A DNA stretch of 64,000 nucleotides from Terribacillus halophilus (GCF_900162685.1 NZ_LT727828.1:987678-1051677), one strand, 5' to 3'. Shown: positions 1 through 10,853, counted from the stretch's first letter. The notes: a model not told the origin generated them from the sequence alone. Numbers and translations are program-made.

Positions 1-1076
<1,076 letters not shown>

Positions 1077-1083
1077 TATACCT

Positions 1084-1111
1084 TTTCAATTTCGGCCGAA
1101 CGTGTTATACT
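1084..1111 (+). promoter_or_regulatory. Probable glpD promoter
   Basis: A TATACT -10 box at 1106-1111 lies 16 bp after a weak TTTCAA -35 at 1084-1089. It sits between glpK and the glpD leader terminator, so glpD can be transcribed separately. The call rests on box match and position only. Confidence 0.5.
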
Positions 1112-1148
1112 GAATTCACAAGTTAATGATTCGGCCCGAGATATTGGA

Positions 1149-1203
1149 GAGACCGTAAATATCTATACGTTGTATGGATTATTTGCGGTCTCTTTCTGTT
1201 TTC
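1149..1203 (+). terminator. glpD leader terminator, likely GlpP-controlled
   Basis: GAGACCGTAAAT (1149-1160) pairs with ATTTGCGGTCTC (1181-1192) with one G-U pair, followed by a U-rich tract. It lies about 70 nt before glpD and downstream of a promoter. In B. subtilis the glpD leader carries such an inverted repeat, which GlpP reads through when glycerol-3-phosphate is present; the same control is inferred here. Confidence 0.75.
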
Positions 1204-1275
1204 TATACATGACTTCTACAATATTGGGGTATAGAAATATAAGGGAGCGCCGAATCTAAAAAGGAGTGTTCATGC

Positions 1276-2958
1276 ATGACTGTTTTCTCTAGTAAAAAAC
1301 GTAATGAAATTTATGCAAACTTAACGGATAAACCTTTGGACGTACTTGTTATTGGTGGCGGGATCACTGGTTCTGGTATTTCCTTAGATGCAAAAATGCG
1401 CGGAATGAATGTCGGTCTTGTAGAGATGCAAGATTTTGCGGCAGGTACATCTTCCCGCTCTACAAAATTAGTACACGGCGGATTGCGTTACTTGAAGCAG
1501 TTCGAAGTGAAAATGGTAGCAGAAGTTGGGAAAGAGCGTGAAATCGTATATGAAAACGGTCCTCACGTAACAACACCAGAATGGATGCTGCTTCCATTCC
1601 ATAAAGGCGGTAATTTCGGCCCATTCACAACAAACATTGGCTTGCGCGTATATGACTATCTTGCAGGTGTTAAAAAAGCAGAGCGTCGTACGATGCTGTC
1701 TCGTGATGAAGTAACTTCCAGAGAACCTTTAGTTAAATCTGAAGACCTTCTTGGCGGCGGCCGTTATGTAGAATACAAAACGGATGATGCTCGTCTGACA
1801 TTGGAAGTATTGAAAAAAGCGGTTGAAAAAGGCGTTAACGCGATTAACTATACAAAAGTGACGGAGTTCATTTATGATGCTGGTGGTAAAGTGACTGGCG
1901 TTGTAGCAGAAGACTTAATTACAGGCGCTAAGCACCGTATCTTTGCGAAAAAAGTAATCAATGCGGGCGGCCCTTGGGTAGATACAATTCGTGAAAAAGA
2001 TGGCTCTAAAAAAGGTAAAACATTACATCTGACAAAAGGTGTGCACTTGGTATTTGATAATAAGCGCTTCCCATTGCGTCAGGCTATTTACTTCGATACA
2101 CCAGATGGCCGTATGGTGTTCGCAATTCCGCGTGAAGGTAAAACGTATGTTGGTACGACAGATACAACGTACAAAGGCGACATCAAGCATCCAGTAATGA
2201 CAGTGGAAGATCGTGATTATATCATCGATTCCATTAACTACATGTTCCCAACTGTAGAAATTACAAAAGACGATGTAGAATCCAGCTGGGCAGGTCTTCG
2301 TCCGCTTGTACAAGAAGAAGGCAAAAAGCCAGGTGAGATTTCTCGTAAAGACGAAATTTTCGTTTCTGACAGCGGTTTGATCTCCATGGCAGGCGGTAAA
2401 CTGACCGGTTACCGTAAAATGGCTATCGAAGCAGTAAACCTTGTAGCGGACCAGTTCAAGAAAGAAGAAGGTATTCTGTATTCAAAAGCAGACACGAAAA
2501 ACCTTCCGATTTCTGGCGGTGAAGTTGGCGGTTCCAAAGGATTCGAACGTTTCAGAGAGCGCAAAGTAGATGAAGGTAAAGCAATCGGTCTTTCTGCTGA
2601 AGATGCACTTAAAGTAGTGAGCCGTTATGGTGCGAATGTTGATAAAGTCTTCGAACGCTTCGAAACATTGAAGGATGAAGCAAAAGCAGCTAATATTGAT
2701 CCGCTTGTATTTGCGCAATTGCGTTACGCAATCGAAGAAGAGCTCACATTCAAACCTGTTGACTTCTTCATCCGCCGTACTGGCGCGCTATACTTCGATA
2801 TCAACTTTGTTCGTACACACAAAGATGCTGTGATCGATTACTTGGCTAACACATTGGGCTACTCTGCTGAACAAAAAGAAGAATACACTCGTGAATTGGA
2901 TGTATTAATCAAAGAAGCAGTAGTACCAGTTAAAGAAGACGACTTGCAAACCGTGTAA
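1276..2958 (+). CDS. glpD: Glycerol-3-phosphate dehydrogenase, aerobic, FAD-dependent
   Basis: Oxidises glycerol-3-phosphate to dihydroxyacetone phosphate at the membrane, passing electrons to quinone. The 560-residue length is normal. A Rossmann FAD motif (VIGGGITGSG, about residues 25-34) is followed by the SSRSTKLVHGGLRYL signature of the GlpD/GlpA family, and there is a C-terminal helical DAO_C domain. An AAGGAGTG ribosome-binding site precedes the ATG at 1276; an ATG 4 nt upstream is out of frame. It completes the glycerol pathway begun by glpK and feeds triose into the glycolytic genes at 46-53 kb. Confidence 0.98.
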   Translation: MTVFSSKKRNEIYANLTDKPLDVLVIGGGITGSGISLDAKMRGMNVGLVEMQDFAAGTSSRSTKLVHGGLRYLKQFEVKMVAEVGKEREIVYENGPHVTTPEWMLLPFHKGGNFGPFTTNIGLRVYDYLAGVKKAERRTMLSRDEVTSREPLVKSEDLLGGGRYVEYKTDDARLTLEVLKKAVEKGVNAINYTKVTEFIYDAGGKVTGVVAEDLITGAKHRIFAKKVINAGGPWVDTIREKDGSKKGKTLHLTKGVHLVFDNKRFPLRQAIYFDTPDGRMVFAIPREGKTYVGTTDTTYKGDIKHPVMTVEDRDYIIDSINYMFPTVEITKDDVESSWAGLRPLVQEEGKKPGEISRKDEIFVSDSGLISMAGGKLTGYRKMAIEAVNLVADQFKKEEGILYSKADTKNLPISGGEVGGSKGFERFRERKVDEGKAIGLSAEDALKVVSRYGANVDKVFERFETLKDEAKAANIDPLVFAQLRYAIEEELTFKPVDFFIRRTGALYFDINFVRTHKDAVIDYLANTLGYSAEQKEEYTRELDVLIKEAVVPVKEDDLQTV

Positions 2959-2972
2959 GGCACATCAGCACG

Positions 2973-3007
2973 AAGACTGCTTTCCCATAAGGGGAGGCAG
3001 TCTTTTT
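2973..3007 (+). terminator. Rho-independent terminator after glpD
   Basis: AAGACTGCTTTCCC pairs with GGGGAGGCAGTCTT around an ATAA loop, followed by six T residues. Confidence 0.9.
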
Positions 3008-3039
3008 TATCTTCAAGTGTAGGACCAAGTACGGAAATA

Positions 3040-3048
3040 TGGTATACT
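3040..3048 (+). promoter_or_regulatory. Extended -10 promoter of the TPR-trxB unit
   Basis: TGGTATACT is an extended -10 element (TGn plus TATACT) lying 34 nt before the TPR gene. No good -35 box is visible, which is usual for extended -10 promoters. Confidence 0.5.
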
Positions 3049-3081
3049 TCTTGGGATATCTAACGCAGTAGGAGGAAACAC

Positions 3082-4089
3082 ATGCAAACGCTGGAACCAG
3101 CAGAGCAGCAGGCACGATCGACAAATATTATCCCTTTCATTCCTGAAGGAGATTTCTATTATACAAAAGGCATCGAAGCCTATCAGAACGGTAAGCTGGA
3201 AAAAGCTATGAAATGGCTTAATAAAGCGATTGAAATGGAGCCGACGGAAGTGATCTATCACTTGCAGAAGTCGGTTATTTTTACGGAACTCGGTTCTTTC
3301 CATAAAGCAATTTACATTTTAGATGACATTATTAAAGAACATGACGATAACTACCCGGAATGTTTTTATATGCTGGCATACAATTATTCAAAGCTTGGTT
3401 ACATGCATGATGCCGAAAAGTTCGCCAATCTTTATTTAAAGATGGAACCTAAAGGGGACTTTTATGAGCAAGCGCAAGAGCTGCTTTCCTACGTGGAAGA
3501 AGAAGAGGAAGATGACGAGCTGTGGACGACAGAGGAAGAAGATGAACTCATCATGTTCCAAGAGTCCGCGTTTTATCATTTAGAGCGGGAAGAGTGGCAG
3601 CTCGCCTTACCAATCTTGGAAGAAATGATGAGCTTGTTCCCAGAACATATGCTGGCAAAACACGAATATGCTAAGGCACTTTTCTTTTCTGGTGACCAAA
3701 AGCAAGCTGTGCGAATGGAAGAAGAACTTCTGCTGACGGAGCATGTTTCGGTATACACGCATGTAAATCTGGCTGTTTTCTATCATGAAGTAGGTAATTT
3801 GGACCAACGGGATGAACATCTTCGTTTGCTTCGAAATATTTTTCCGATTCATGAAGAACAGCACTTGCGCATTGCGTGTGCGTTTTCGATGACTGGATCT
3901 TATGAAGAAGCAGTTGATCGCTTTCTCCATTTGGATAAAAGACGCGTGAAAGGACATGCTTCCTACTATAAGTGGTTCAGTTTGGCTGCCCAAAAAGCAG
4001 GGAACGGATCTTATGCGGAAAAGCTGTGGAAAGAAGGAAGCCGCCGGTTCAATCACCTGTCCAAAGATGATTTTTATTGGCTTTCCTGA
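3082..4089 (+). CDS. TPR-repeat protein, YvcD-like
   Basis: Helical repeat protein of 335 residues with no catalytic motif. TPR-like helix pairs are visible at about residues 25-140 (for example YYTKGIEAYQNGKLEKAMKWL and YPECFYMLAYNYSKLGYMHDAE) and again at 160-300. A very acidic linker (about 140-155, EEEEEDDELWTTEEEDE) separates two superhelical blocks. There is no signal peptide, so it is cytosolic. In B. subtilis a TPR gene, yvcD, precedes trxB, and this looks like its counterpart. A scaffold role is likely; its partner is unknown. The start has a strong AGGAGG site. Confidence 0.8.
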   Translation: MQTLEPAEQQARSTNIIPFIPEGDFYYTKGIEAYQNGKLEKAMKWLNKAIEMEPTEVIYHLQKSVIFTELGSFHKAIYILDDIIKEHDDNYPECFYMLAYNYSKLGYMHDAEKFANLYLKMEPKGDFYEQAQELLSYVEEEEEDDELWTTEEEDELIMFQESAFYHLEREEWQLALPILEEMMSLFPEHMLAKHEYAKALFFSGDQKQAVRMEEELLLTEHVSVYTHVNLAVFYHEVGNLDQRDEHLRLLRNIFPIHEEQHLRIACAFSMTGSYEEAVDRFLHLDKRRVKGHASYYKWFSLAAQKAGNGSYAEKLWKEGSRRFNHLSKDDFYWLS

Positions 4090-4156
4090 GTTATAAGCAG
4101 ATAGATGGACGCAGCGTATAGAATCTTATATGCTTATGCGTAGATACTACGATTGA

Positions 4157-5131
<975 letters not shown>

Positions 5132-5196
5132 AAGGCAGGCCAGGCTATGTTGTAAATGATTCTTAATGCTGCTGTAACACGGGCGACATATTCATT

Positions 5197-5205
5197 TGCT
5201 ATAAT
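5197..5205 (+). promoter_or_regulatory. Extended -10 promoter of candidate small RNA
   Basis: TGCTATAAT (TGn plus a perfect TATAAT) ends at 5205, with a predicted start near 5211-5213, exactly where a base-paired element begins. No -35 match is present 17 bp upstream, so an activator may be needed. Confidence 0.55.
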
Positions 5206-5210
5206 GGCTT

Positions 5211-5286
5211 TAACTAATTGACCCCCTTTTAATAGATAAATTAGTTATTGGCATAGGTGCCTTAGCACCTATGCATTTTTTTTTTG
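5211..5286 (+). ncRNA. Candidate trans-acting small RNA with C-rich loop
   Basis: Between trxB and the NUDIX gene, a consensus extended -10 is followed at once by a compact two-hairpin sequence. Hairpin 1 pairs TAACTAATT (5211-5219) with AATTAGTTA (5239-5247), a perfect 9-bp stem whose loop contains GACCCCCTTTT. Hairpin 2 is a strong terminator (5251-5285). The predicted transcript is about 75 nt with no reading frame. The loop is complementary to Shine-Dalgarno sequences (AAAGGGGG), as in Firmicute sRNAs such as FsrA and RoxS. It is not recognisable as either by sequence. Expression and function are inferred. Confidence 0.5.
5251..5285 (+). terminator. Strong terminator (3' end of trxB and/or small RNA)
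   Basis: GCATAGGTGC pairs perfectly with GCACCTATGC around CTTA, followed by eleven T residues. Confidence 0.93.
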
Positions 5287-5425
5287 CTTATTGGAGATAA
5301 TCGGCTAATTTTGGCAGAGCTTGAGGAAACATTATACTGTTTGAAGCGAAACAGAAATAGTATACTATATAGTGATGTGTAAATTGAATCGACATCTCCA
5401 CTTACACAGAGAAAGAGGTGGAAGC

Positions 5426-5893
5426 ATGCAACGTGTTGCAAACTGTATTTTAGCAGTCGATGACAAGGTTCTCTTATTGAAAAAGCCAAGTAAGGGCTGG
5501 TACTCAGCTCCAGGCGGAAAGATGGAATTAGGAGAATCTGTTAAGGAAACCGCTGTTCGTGAGTTCCGCGAAGAAACAGGACTTACTGTACATGAACCGG
5601 AACTTCGAGGTACATTTACTTTTCTAATAAAAGATGGCGAGAAAGTTGTCCATGAGTGGATGATGTTCACTTTCTTTGCTGATCGTTATACTGGTGAACT
5701 GCTTGAAGAAAGCCAGGAAGGCAAGCTGGAATGGATTGATCTAGACAAGATAAAAGACCTGCCAATGGCCGAGGGTGATCGGAACATCTTTGCCCATGTG
5801 TTTAAAACAGATGAACCCTTATATGGTACATTTGTCTACACGGAGGATCGTGAGCTGCTGCAAGCAAAGCTGGATCCGAAGACTGCAGAATAA
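5426..5893 (+). CDS. NUDIX hydrolase, YvcI-like
   Basis: Small pyrophosphohydrolase of 155 residues. The NUDIX box is seen as GGKMELGESVKETAVREFREETGL (about residues 31-54), with the G-5x-E and REXXEE core. Sequence and length agree with B. subtilis YvcI, which begins MQRV. The start at 5426 follows AAAGAGGTGGAAGC; an upstream in-frame ATG at 5372 lacks such a site. The substrate is unknown (YvcI relatives are annotated as 8-oxo-dGTPase-like). It sits 15 bp before rapZ, in the same operon. Confidence 0.9.
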   Translation: MQRVANCILAVDDKVLLLKKPSKGWYSAPGGKMELGESVKETAVREFREETGLTVHEPELRGTFTFLIKDGEKVVHEWMMFTFFADRYTGELLEESQEGKLEWIDLDKIKDLPMAEGDRNIFAHVFKTDEPLYGTFVYTEDRELLQAKLDPKTAE

Positions 5894-5908
5894 GTAGGGG
5901 GGATACGT

Positions 5909-6790
5909 ATGGAGATACAACTGAACGAAACAAAGCTCGTCATCATCACCGGTATGTCCGGAGCAGGAAAGACAGTTGCTGTTCAAAGCTTCGAGGATTT
6001 GGGCTATTATTGTGTTGATAATCTCCCGCCGGCACTGCTGCCGACATTTCTTGATCTGATGCGAGATGCTTCGAATGATATTAAAAAAGTGGCGCTCGTG
6101 ATGGATTTGCGGGGCAGAGAATTTTTTGATTCTTTGTTTGAAGCACTGGACAAGCTGTCGCAAGAGCATTGGCTGGAACCGCAAGTGTTGTTCCTTGATG
6201 CAAAAGATGAAGTACTCGTGACTAGATATAAAGAAACACGCAGAACCCATCCGCTTGCACCAGAAGGGCTTCCGCTCGAAGGCATTCAGCAGGAACGTGC
6301 ACTGCTTGATCAAATGCGGGGCAGAGCGCAGTACATTGTAGATACATCTGAATTGAAACCGAAAAAGCTTCGGGAAAAAATCATGAAGCGTTTCAAAGAT
6401 GCTGATTATGAAGATTTCACTGTTCAAATGCTAAGCTTTGGTTTCAAATACGGCATACCAATTGATGCAGATCTTGTGTTCGATGTTCGTTTTCTCCCAA
6501 ACCCTTTCTATGTCGAGAATCTGAGACCACAGACAGGCTTGGATGAGCCGGTATCCTCTTACGTATTCAAATGGTCAGATACCCATACATTCCTGCAAAA
6601 GCTGGAGGATATGCTCACCTTCATGCTGCCGCAATACCGCAAGGAAGGGAAAAGCCAGCTTATCATTGCGATTGGATGTACGGGCGGTCAGCATCGCTCC
6701 GTCGCGATTGCGGAATATCTGGCAAAACGATACAGCAATTCGTATGCGACACATGTGACGCATCGCGATGTAGAAAGGAAGAGCCACTGA
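5909..6790 (+). CDS. rapZ: RNase adapter / nucleotide-binding protein RapZ (YvcJ)
   Basis: P-loop ATP/GTP-binding protein of 293 residues. The Walker A motif GMSGAGKT is at residues 15-22; the conserved C-terminal block [19 protein letters not shown] is present, both hallmarks of the RapZ/YvcJ family. In Proteobacteria RapZ guides RNase E to GlmZ; in Bacillus YvcJ has been linked to competence and its RNA partner is not established. The last codons overlap the yvcK start (ATGA), showing translational coupling. Confidence 0.95.
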   Translation: MEIQLNETKLVIITGMSGAGKTVAVQSFEDLGYYCVDNLPPALLPTFLDLMRDASNDIKKVALVMDLRGREFFDSLFEALDKLSQEHWLEPQVLFLDAKDEVLVTRYKETRRTHPLAPEGLPLEGIQQERALLDQMRGRAQYIVDTSELKPKKLREKIMKRFKDADYEDFTVQMLSFGFKYGIPIDADLVFDVRFLPNPFYVENLRPQTGLDEPVSSYVFKWSDTHTFLQKLEDMLTFMLPQYRKEGKSQLIIAIGCTGGQHRSVAIAEYLAKRYSNSYATHVTHRDVERKSH

Positions 6791-7731
6791 TGGTGAAAAA
6801 AATGGTCGCAATCGGCGGCGGGACAGGTATGCCTGTTTTGCTGCGAGGGTTAAAAGAGCTGCCAGTGGATCTTTCAGCGATTGTAACAGTAGCAGACGAT
6901 GGTGGCAGTTCCGGAAAACTCCGAAATGAGCTTGCCATGCCGGCACCAGGTGATATCCGAAATGTTATTGCAGCATTGGCGGAAGCAGAGCCAATGCTGA
7001 TTGATTTATTTCAGCATCGCTTTACCGGTCAAAACGGCTTATCCGGGCATTCAATGGGAAATTTGCTGCTTGCCGCGATGACATCTATTTCTGGTGATTT
7101 TTATAATGGCATTAAAGAGATTTCGCGTGTGCTGAAAGTGAAAGGAAATATTTATCCGATCGCCAATCAGAATGTTGTGCTCCATGCGGAAATGGAGGAT
7201 GGAGAGATTGTGACAGGTGAGTCGAATATTCCGCTTGCTAATAAACGTATTAAACGTGTATTTGTCAGTCCGCTGCCCGTTACACCTTTGCCAGATGCAA
7301 TTCAGGCAATTAAGCAGGCTGATTTAATCGTCATTAGTCCAGGAAGTCTTTATACGAGTGTGATGCCCAATTTGATTGTGCCGGAGATTGAGCATGCCCT
7401 ACGAGAAGCGCGTGGTAAAGTTGTCTATGTGTGTAATGTGATGACACAATTCGGCGAGACGACGAACTATACAGCCGGCGATCATATTGAAGCAATTCAT
7501 AATCATATCGGTGCGGATATTGTTTCGGCAATTATCGTGAATAATAGCCAAATTGAGCAAGACATCCGAAAGAATTACGCAGAGGAGCACGCTGCTCCAG
7601 TAGTCTATGATATGGAGCGGTTGAAGGTTTTGGGTGTTGAAGTGATTGAGGCCGACATCATCGATCACAACCAACGAAAACTGCGGCATGATACACATAA
7701 AATAGCAAAATTGCTTTACGATATACTGTAA
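6790..7731 (+). CDS. yvcK: Gluconeogenesis factor YvcK (GlmR), UDP-sugar binding
   Basis: CofD/UPF0052-fold protein of 313 residues needed in B. subtilis for growth on gluconeogenic carbon sources and tied to cell-wall precursor (GlcN6P, UDP-GlcNAc) supply. The N-terminal IGGGTGMPVLLRGLK loop and the VADDGGSSGKLR motif are diagnostic. The ATG at 6790 overlaps the rapZ stop and gives a product matching the family's length; longer in-frame versions would run back into rapZ and have no ribosome-binding site. Confidence 0.96.
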   Translation: MVKKMVAIGGGTGMPVLLRGLKELPVDLSAIVTVADDGGSSGKLRNELAMPAPGDIRNVIAALAEAEPMLIDLFQHRFTGQNGLSGHSMGNLLLAAMTSISGDFYNGIKEISRVLKVKGNIYPIANQNVVLHAEMEDGEIVTGESNIPLANKRIKRVFVSPLPVTPLPDAIQAIKQADLIVISPGSLYTSVMPNLIVPEIEHALREARGKVVYVCNVMTQFGETTNYTAGDHIEAIHNHIGADIVSAIIVNNSQIEQDIRKNYAEEHAAPVVYDMERLKVLGVEVIEADIIDHNQRKLRHDTHKIAKLLYDIL

Positions 7732-7763
7732 TAGCGAACAGGCGCTGAGAAGGGGGGAACATC

Positions 7764-8714
7764 ATGAGCTTTGCATCAGAAATAAAAAAAGAATTGACGA
7801 ACATACCGATTGAGACGACGGATGTGCGAAGTGAGCTTGCTGCTCTGATTCGGATGAATGGATCTGTATCCTTCTCGAGACAAGTTTATACACTGGATAT
7901 TCAGACCGAGAATGCTGCAATTGCCAGACGTATTTATACGCTGCTAAAAGCAATTTATCAGCATCCGATCGAGCTGCTCGTGCGGAAGAAAATGAAACTG
8001 AAGAAAAACAATGTGTATATAGTTAGATTGACAAAAGAAGTTGAGGGTTTGCTGCGCAGTTTAGAGATTCTGGAAAACCACTTTACCTTTATTCGCACAA
8101 TTAGTTCGACGTTTACCGAAACTGCGGAGAAGCGCAGAGCCTATTTACGCGGTGCCTTCCTAGCTGGTGGTTCGGTTAATAATCCGGAAACATCTTCGTA
8201 TCATTTAGAAATCTTCCATACACATAGTGACCATAGTGATGCACTCTGTGAGCTGATGAACAGTTTCGACCTGCATGCGCGCTGTACCGAGCGGCGTAAA
8301 GGTTATATTACGTACTTAAAGGAAGCAGAGAAAATTACGGAATTCCTCAATATTGTCGGTGCCCATAGTGCATTGTTTAAATTTGAGGATGTGCGAATTG
8401 TCCGGGATATGCGCAACTCTGTTAATCGGCTTGTAAACTGTGAAACAGCCAACCTGAATAAGACGATTGGCGCTGCTTTCCGTCAGGTGGAGAATATCAA
8501 CTTAATCAAAAATACGGTTGGGATTGAAGCGCTGCCTGATAAACTGCAGGAAATAGCAGAACTTCGGGTGCAGCATCAGGATGTATCTTTAAAAGAGCTT
8601 GGAGAACTTGTTTCGACCGGAAAGATTAGTAAATCAGGAATCAACCATCGCTTGCGTAAAATTGATGAGTTCGCTGACAGACTGCGAAATGGGACATCTA
8701 TAAAAAAAGCATAA
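7764..8714 (+). CDS. whiA: WhiA-family DNA-binding protein
   Basis: Conserved Gram-positive protein of 316 residues, a sporulation regulator in Streptomyces and linked to cell division and chromosome segregation in B. subtilis. An N-terminal LAGLIDADG-like fold ([22 protein letters not shown] region, about residues 125-145) is followed by a C-terminal helix-turn-helix ([27 protein letters not shown], about 275-300). It follows yvcK by 32 bp after AAGGGGGG, in the conserved rapZ-yvcK-whiA-crh order. Confidence 0.96.
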   Translation: MSFASEIKKELTNIPIETTDVRSELAALIRMNGSVSFSRQVYTLDIQTENAAIARRIYTLLKAIYQHPIELLVRKKMKLKKNNVYIVRLTKEVEGLLRSLEILENHFTFIRTISSTFTETAEKRRAYLRGAFLAGGSVNNPETSSYHLEIFHTHSDHSDALCELMNSFDLHARCTERRKGYITYLKEAEKITEFLNIVGAHSALFKFEDVRIVRDMRNSVNRLVNCETANLNKTIGAAFRQVENINLIKNTVGIEALPDKLQEIAELRVQHQDVSLKELGELVSTGKISKSGINHRLRKIDEFADRLRNGTSIKKA

Positions 8715-8751
8715 GCAGGTATGAAGCATATATGCCTTGTGGTATACTTAG

Positions 8752-8778
8752 AAGACACTCAAATGAGTGTTTTCTTTT
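8752..8778 (+). terminator. Terminator after whiA
   Basis: AACACTCA-type arm (ACACTCA, 8755-8761) pairs with TGAGTGT (8764-8770), followed by TTTCTTTTT. It separates whiA from crh. A TGGTATACT extended -10 just upstream (8740-8748) might start transcription into crh if read-through occurs. Confidence 0.7.
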
Positions 8779-8788
8779 TCGATGTATT

Positions 8789-8802
8789 TGGTAGCGCTTA
8801 CT
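8789..8802 (-). promoter_or_regulatory. cre-like site upstream of crh
   Basis: Read on the minus strand, AGTAAGCGCTACCA matches the CcpA operator TGWAANCGNTNWCA at 12 of 14 positions and has the central AAGCGCT core. It lies 23 bp before crh, whose product is a CcpA co-repressor. Weak evidence. Confidence 0.35.
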
Positions 8803-8824
8803 TGAAGGATGGGAGGATCCACAT

Positions 8825-9091
8825 GTGATTCAAAAAACGTTACGTGTCACCTTGGATACTGGCTTGCAGGCCAGACCTGCAGCAAGCTTTGTACAGCAAG
8901 CCAATCGTTTTCACGCCACAGTTTATTTGGAAAAAGAGAACAAATCGGTTAATGCGAAGAGCATCATGGGGTTAATGAGCCTAGCAATTGCCCAGGATGA
9001 ATTGATTACCTTGAAAATCGACGGAGCAGATGAAGCACAAGCCATGAAAGAACTTACCGCTTTCATCACAGCACCTTCAGCAGCCAGCTGA
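8825..9091 (+). CDS. crh: Catabolite repression HPr-like protein Crh
   Basis: HPr paralogue of 88 residues that, when phosphorylated on Ser46 by HPr kinase, acts as a CcpA co-repressor. The motif is TGLQARPA, with Gln15 in place of the catalytic His15 of HPr, so it cannot carry PTS phosphate. Ser46 is kept in KSIMGLMS. The true HPr (His15) is at about 60.2 kb. The start is GTG at 8825 after GGGAGG; the ATG two bases upstream is followed at once by a stop. crh after whiA is the B. subtilis order. Confidence 0.96.
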   Translation: MIQKTLRVTLDTGLQARPAASFVQQANRFHATVYLEKENKSVNAKSIMGLMSLAIAQDELITLKIDGADEAQAMKELTAFITAPSAAS

Positions 9092-9100
9092 TTTTGGCAG

Positions 9101-9131
9101 AAAAAGTCCTGAATATTTCAGGGCTTTTTTT
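9101..9131 (+). terminator. Terminator after crh
   Basis: AAAAAGTCCTGAA pairs with TTCAGGGCTTTTT (one T-G pair), followed by T residues. Confidence 0.9.
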
Positions 9132-9211
9132 GCTAATTTGTGGTAAGAGATGCTATCCTAGTGTAGGCTTGTAGTGTAACATTTTTAACAGGATAGAAGG
9201 GAGATTATAAT

Positions 9212-10219
9212 TTGAACACAAAACGTTGGGTGGCAATCGGAATTGCGGTGTTCTTGGTTATTTTTTCTGTAGGATTACAACTTTTGTTCTCCGTAATCAA
9301 TAGTGATTTTACAGAAGCATTCGACTCTGCAACCGGAACCTCCTATATGAGTGAAGAAATAATGGAAGACGGAGATCCGATGAACCGGATTGCGGTACTG
9401 CATGTTGAAGGTACCATCCAAGATACAGGAGAAGAATCTTCTCTATTAGGCAGTGCTACATACAATCACAATAAGTTTCTAGAAAGATTAGAGGCAGCGG
9501 GACAGGATGACACAGTTGGCGGTGTGATAATTGAAGTGAACAGCCCAGGAGGCGGCGTCGTCGAGAGTGCTGAGATTCATGACAAAGTCGTCGAGATTCA
9601 AGAAGAATATGGAAAGCCAGTGTATATCAGTATGGGCAACACAGCGGCATCTGGTGGCTATTATTTAGCGGCAAGCGCTAATAAGATTGTAGCGCACCCA
9701 GCAACACTTACTGGCTCCATTGGGGTTATCATGTCGACGGTAAATTATGCAGAGCTTGCTGACAAGATTGGTATTAAACAAGAAGTAATCAAAAGTGCAG
9801 AACACAAAGATATTATGTCCTCTACAAGAGAAATGACGGATGAAGAAAGAGGAATTCTCCAGTCTATCATCGATGATATGTACGCTGATTTCGTACAGGT
9901 TATTGTCGATGGACGCGGTATGCCGGAATCCAAAGTACGTGAACTAGGCGACGGGCGAGTATATTCCGGTAAGCAGGCGTTGGATAACGGCTTAGTAGAT
10001 GATTTGGGAGATTTAGAAGATACAATTGCGATGATGAAAGAAGAGCAAGGACTTAAAGATGCAGAAGTATTCGAATATACAGGAGATGGCTTTGGTATGG
10101 GCTCCTTCTGGGCTACAGCTGCAGAAGGTCTGTTTGTATCTGATTCAGATCTGCTCGGCATCAAGGAATTAATGGGCAAATCGAATTCACCTGAAGCTAT
10201 GTATCTTTACGCAGAATAG
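9212..10219 (+). CDS. sppA: Signal peptide peptidase SppA
   Basis: Membrane serine protease of 335 residues that degrades cleaved signal peptides. One N-terminal membrane helix (about residues 6-27) is followed by the S49 catalytic domain. Ser147 (GNTAASGGYYLA) and Lys199 (SAEHKD) match the Ser-Lys dyad of B. subtilis SppA in number and context. The start is TTG at 9212, eight bases after GAAGGGAG. An RDD membrane protein gene follows 8 bp later, as sppA (yteI)-yteJ in B. subtilis, where this pair is linked to lantibiotic resistance. Confidence 0.95.
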   Translation: MNTKRWVAIGIAVFLVIFSVGLQLLFSVINSDFTEAFDSATGTSYMSEEIMEDGDPMNRIAVLHVEGTIQDTGEESSLLGSATYNHNKFLERLEAAGQDDTVGGVIIEVNSPGGGVVESAEIHDKVVEIQEEYGKPVYISMGNTAASGGYYLAASANKIVAHPATLTGSIGVIMSTVNYAELADKIGIKQEVIKSAEHKDIMSSTREMTDEERGILQSIIDDMYADFVQVIVDGRGMPESKVRELGDGRVYSGKQALDNGLVDDLGDLEDTIAMMKEEQGLKDAEVFEYTGDGFGMGSFWATAAEGLFVSDSDLLGIKELMGKSNSPEAMYLYAE

Positions 10220-10227
10220 GAGGCGTT

Positions 10228-10806
10228 ATGTATATGGATAAAGATAAAAACGTGCATCCAGATGAACAAACGCCTCTTGATTCAACTGTCAGCCAAACAG
10301 AGGAACAGGAATGGACATACGAGGACAGAGAAGAAGAGGAGCATGGCGTTCACGGAGCGACAGTGCAAGCTGCATCAGCAGACAACAGACGCTATGCAGG
10401 CTTCTGGATGCGTTTCTGGGCATACCTGGTAGATCTTCTCGTCGTATTCGGCCTGACAGGCTTTCTTGTTAAGCCTTTCACGATGATTGACTCCTTCCAG
10501 GAAGCAACGCTTTGGTTTTGGAGTTTGAGCGCATTTCTTAGCGGGCTTGTATTTTTCGCCTATTTCATATTTATGACTAAATGGCGAGGACAGACATTAG
10601 GCAAGATGATCTTTGGTCTGCGTGTCATTCGAAAAGACGGTAAACAGCTGTCTTGGCTGGATACATTTATCCGAGAAGGTGTCGGCCGCTTCATTCACCG
10701 TTTCATTTTCTGGATGTTTCTCATTTATATCGTAGTCGCTTTTACACCAAAGAAACAAGGCGTACACGATTTGTTCGCCGATACACTCGTTATTCATGAG
10801 AGATAA
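10228..10806 (+). CDS. RDD-domain membrane protein, YteJ-like
   Basis: Membrane protein of 192 residues. An acidic, disordered N-terminus (about 1-50) precedes an RDD domain with the AGFWMRFWAYLVDLLVV start, three to four hydrophobic segments and the GQTLGKMIFGLRVIRKDG loop. It is directly downstream of sppA (8 bp), matching yteI-yteJ. In B. subtilis YteJ modulates SppA activity (family knowledge); the same is inferred here. The ATG at 10228 follows GGAGGC; a second ATG at 10234 is also possible. Confidence 0.85.
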   Translation: MYMDKDKNVHPDEQTPLDSTVSQTEEQEWTYEDREEEEHGVHGATVQAASADNRRYAGFWMRFWAYLVDLLVVFGLTGFLVKPFTMIDSFQEATLWFWSLSAFLSGLVFFAYFIFMTKWRGQTLGKMIFGLRVIRKDGKQLSWLDTFIREGVGRFIHRFIFWMFLIYIVVAFTPKKQGVHDLFADTLVIHER

Positions 10807-10848
10807 AAAAAATAGCCCTCCAGCTTAAACAGCTGGAGGGCTATTTTA
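10807..10848. terminator. Bidirectional terminator between RDD gene and clpP
   Basis: AATAGCCCTCCAGCT pairs perfectly with AGCTGGAGGGCTATT around TAAAC, with A-tract before and T-tract after, serving the convergent genes on both sides. Confidence 0.95.
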
Positions 10849-10853
10849 TGTTT

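Noticed and set aside
5140-5200. Possible Fur or ResD site upstream of the candidate small RNA
   Set aside because: TGTAAATGATTCTTAATG shares only part of either consensus; too weak to list.
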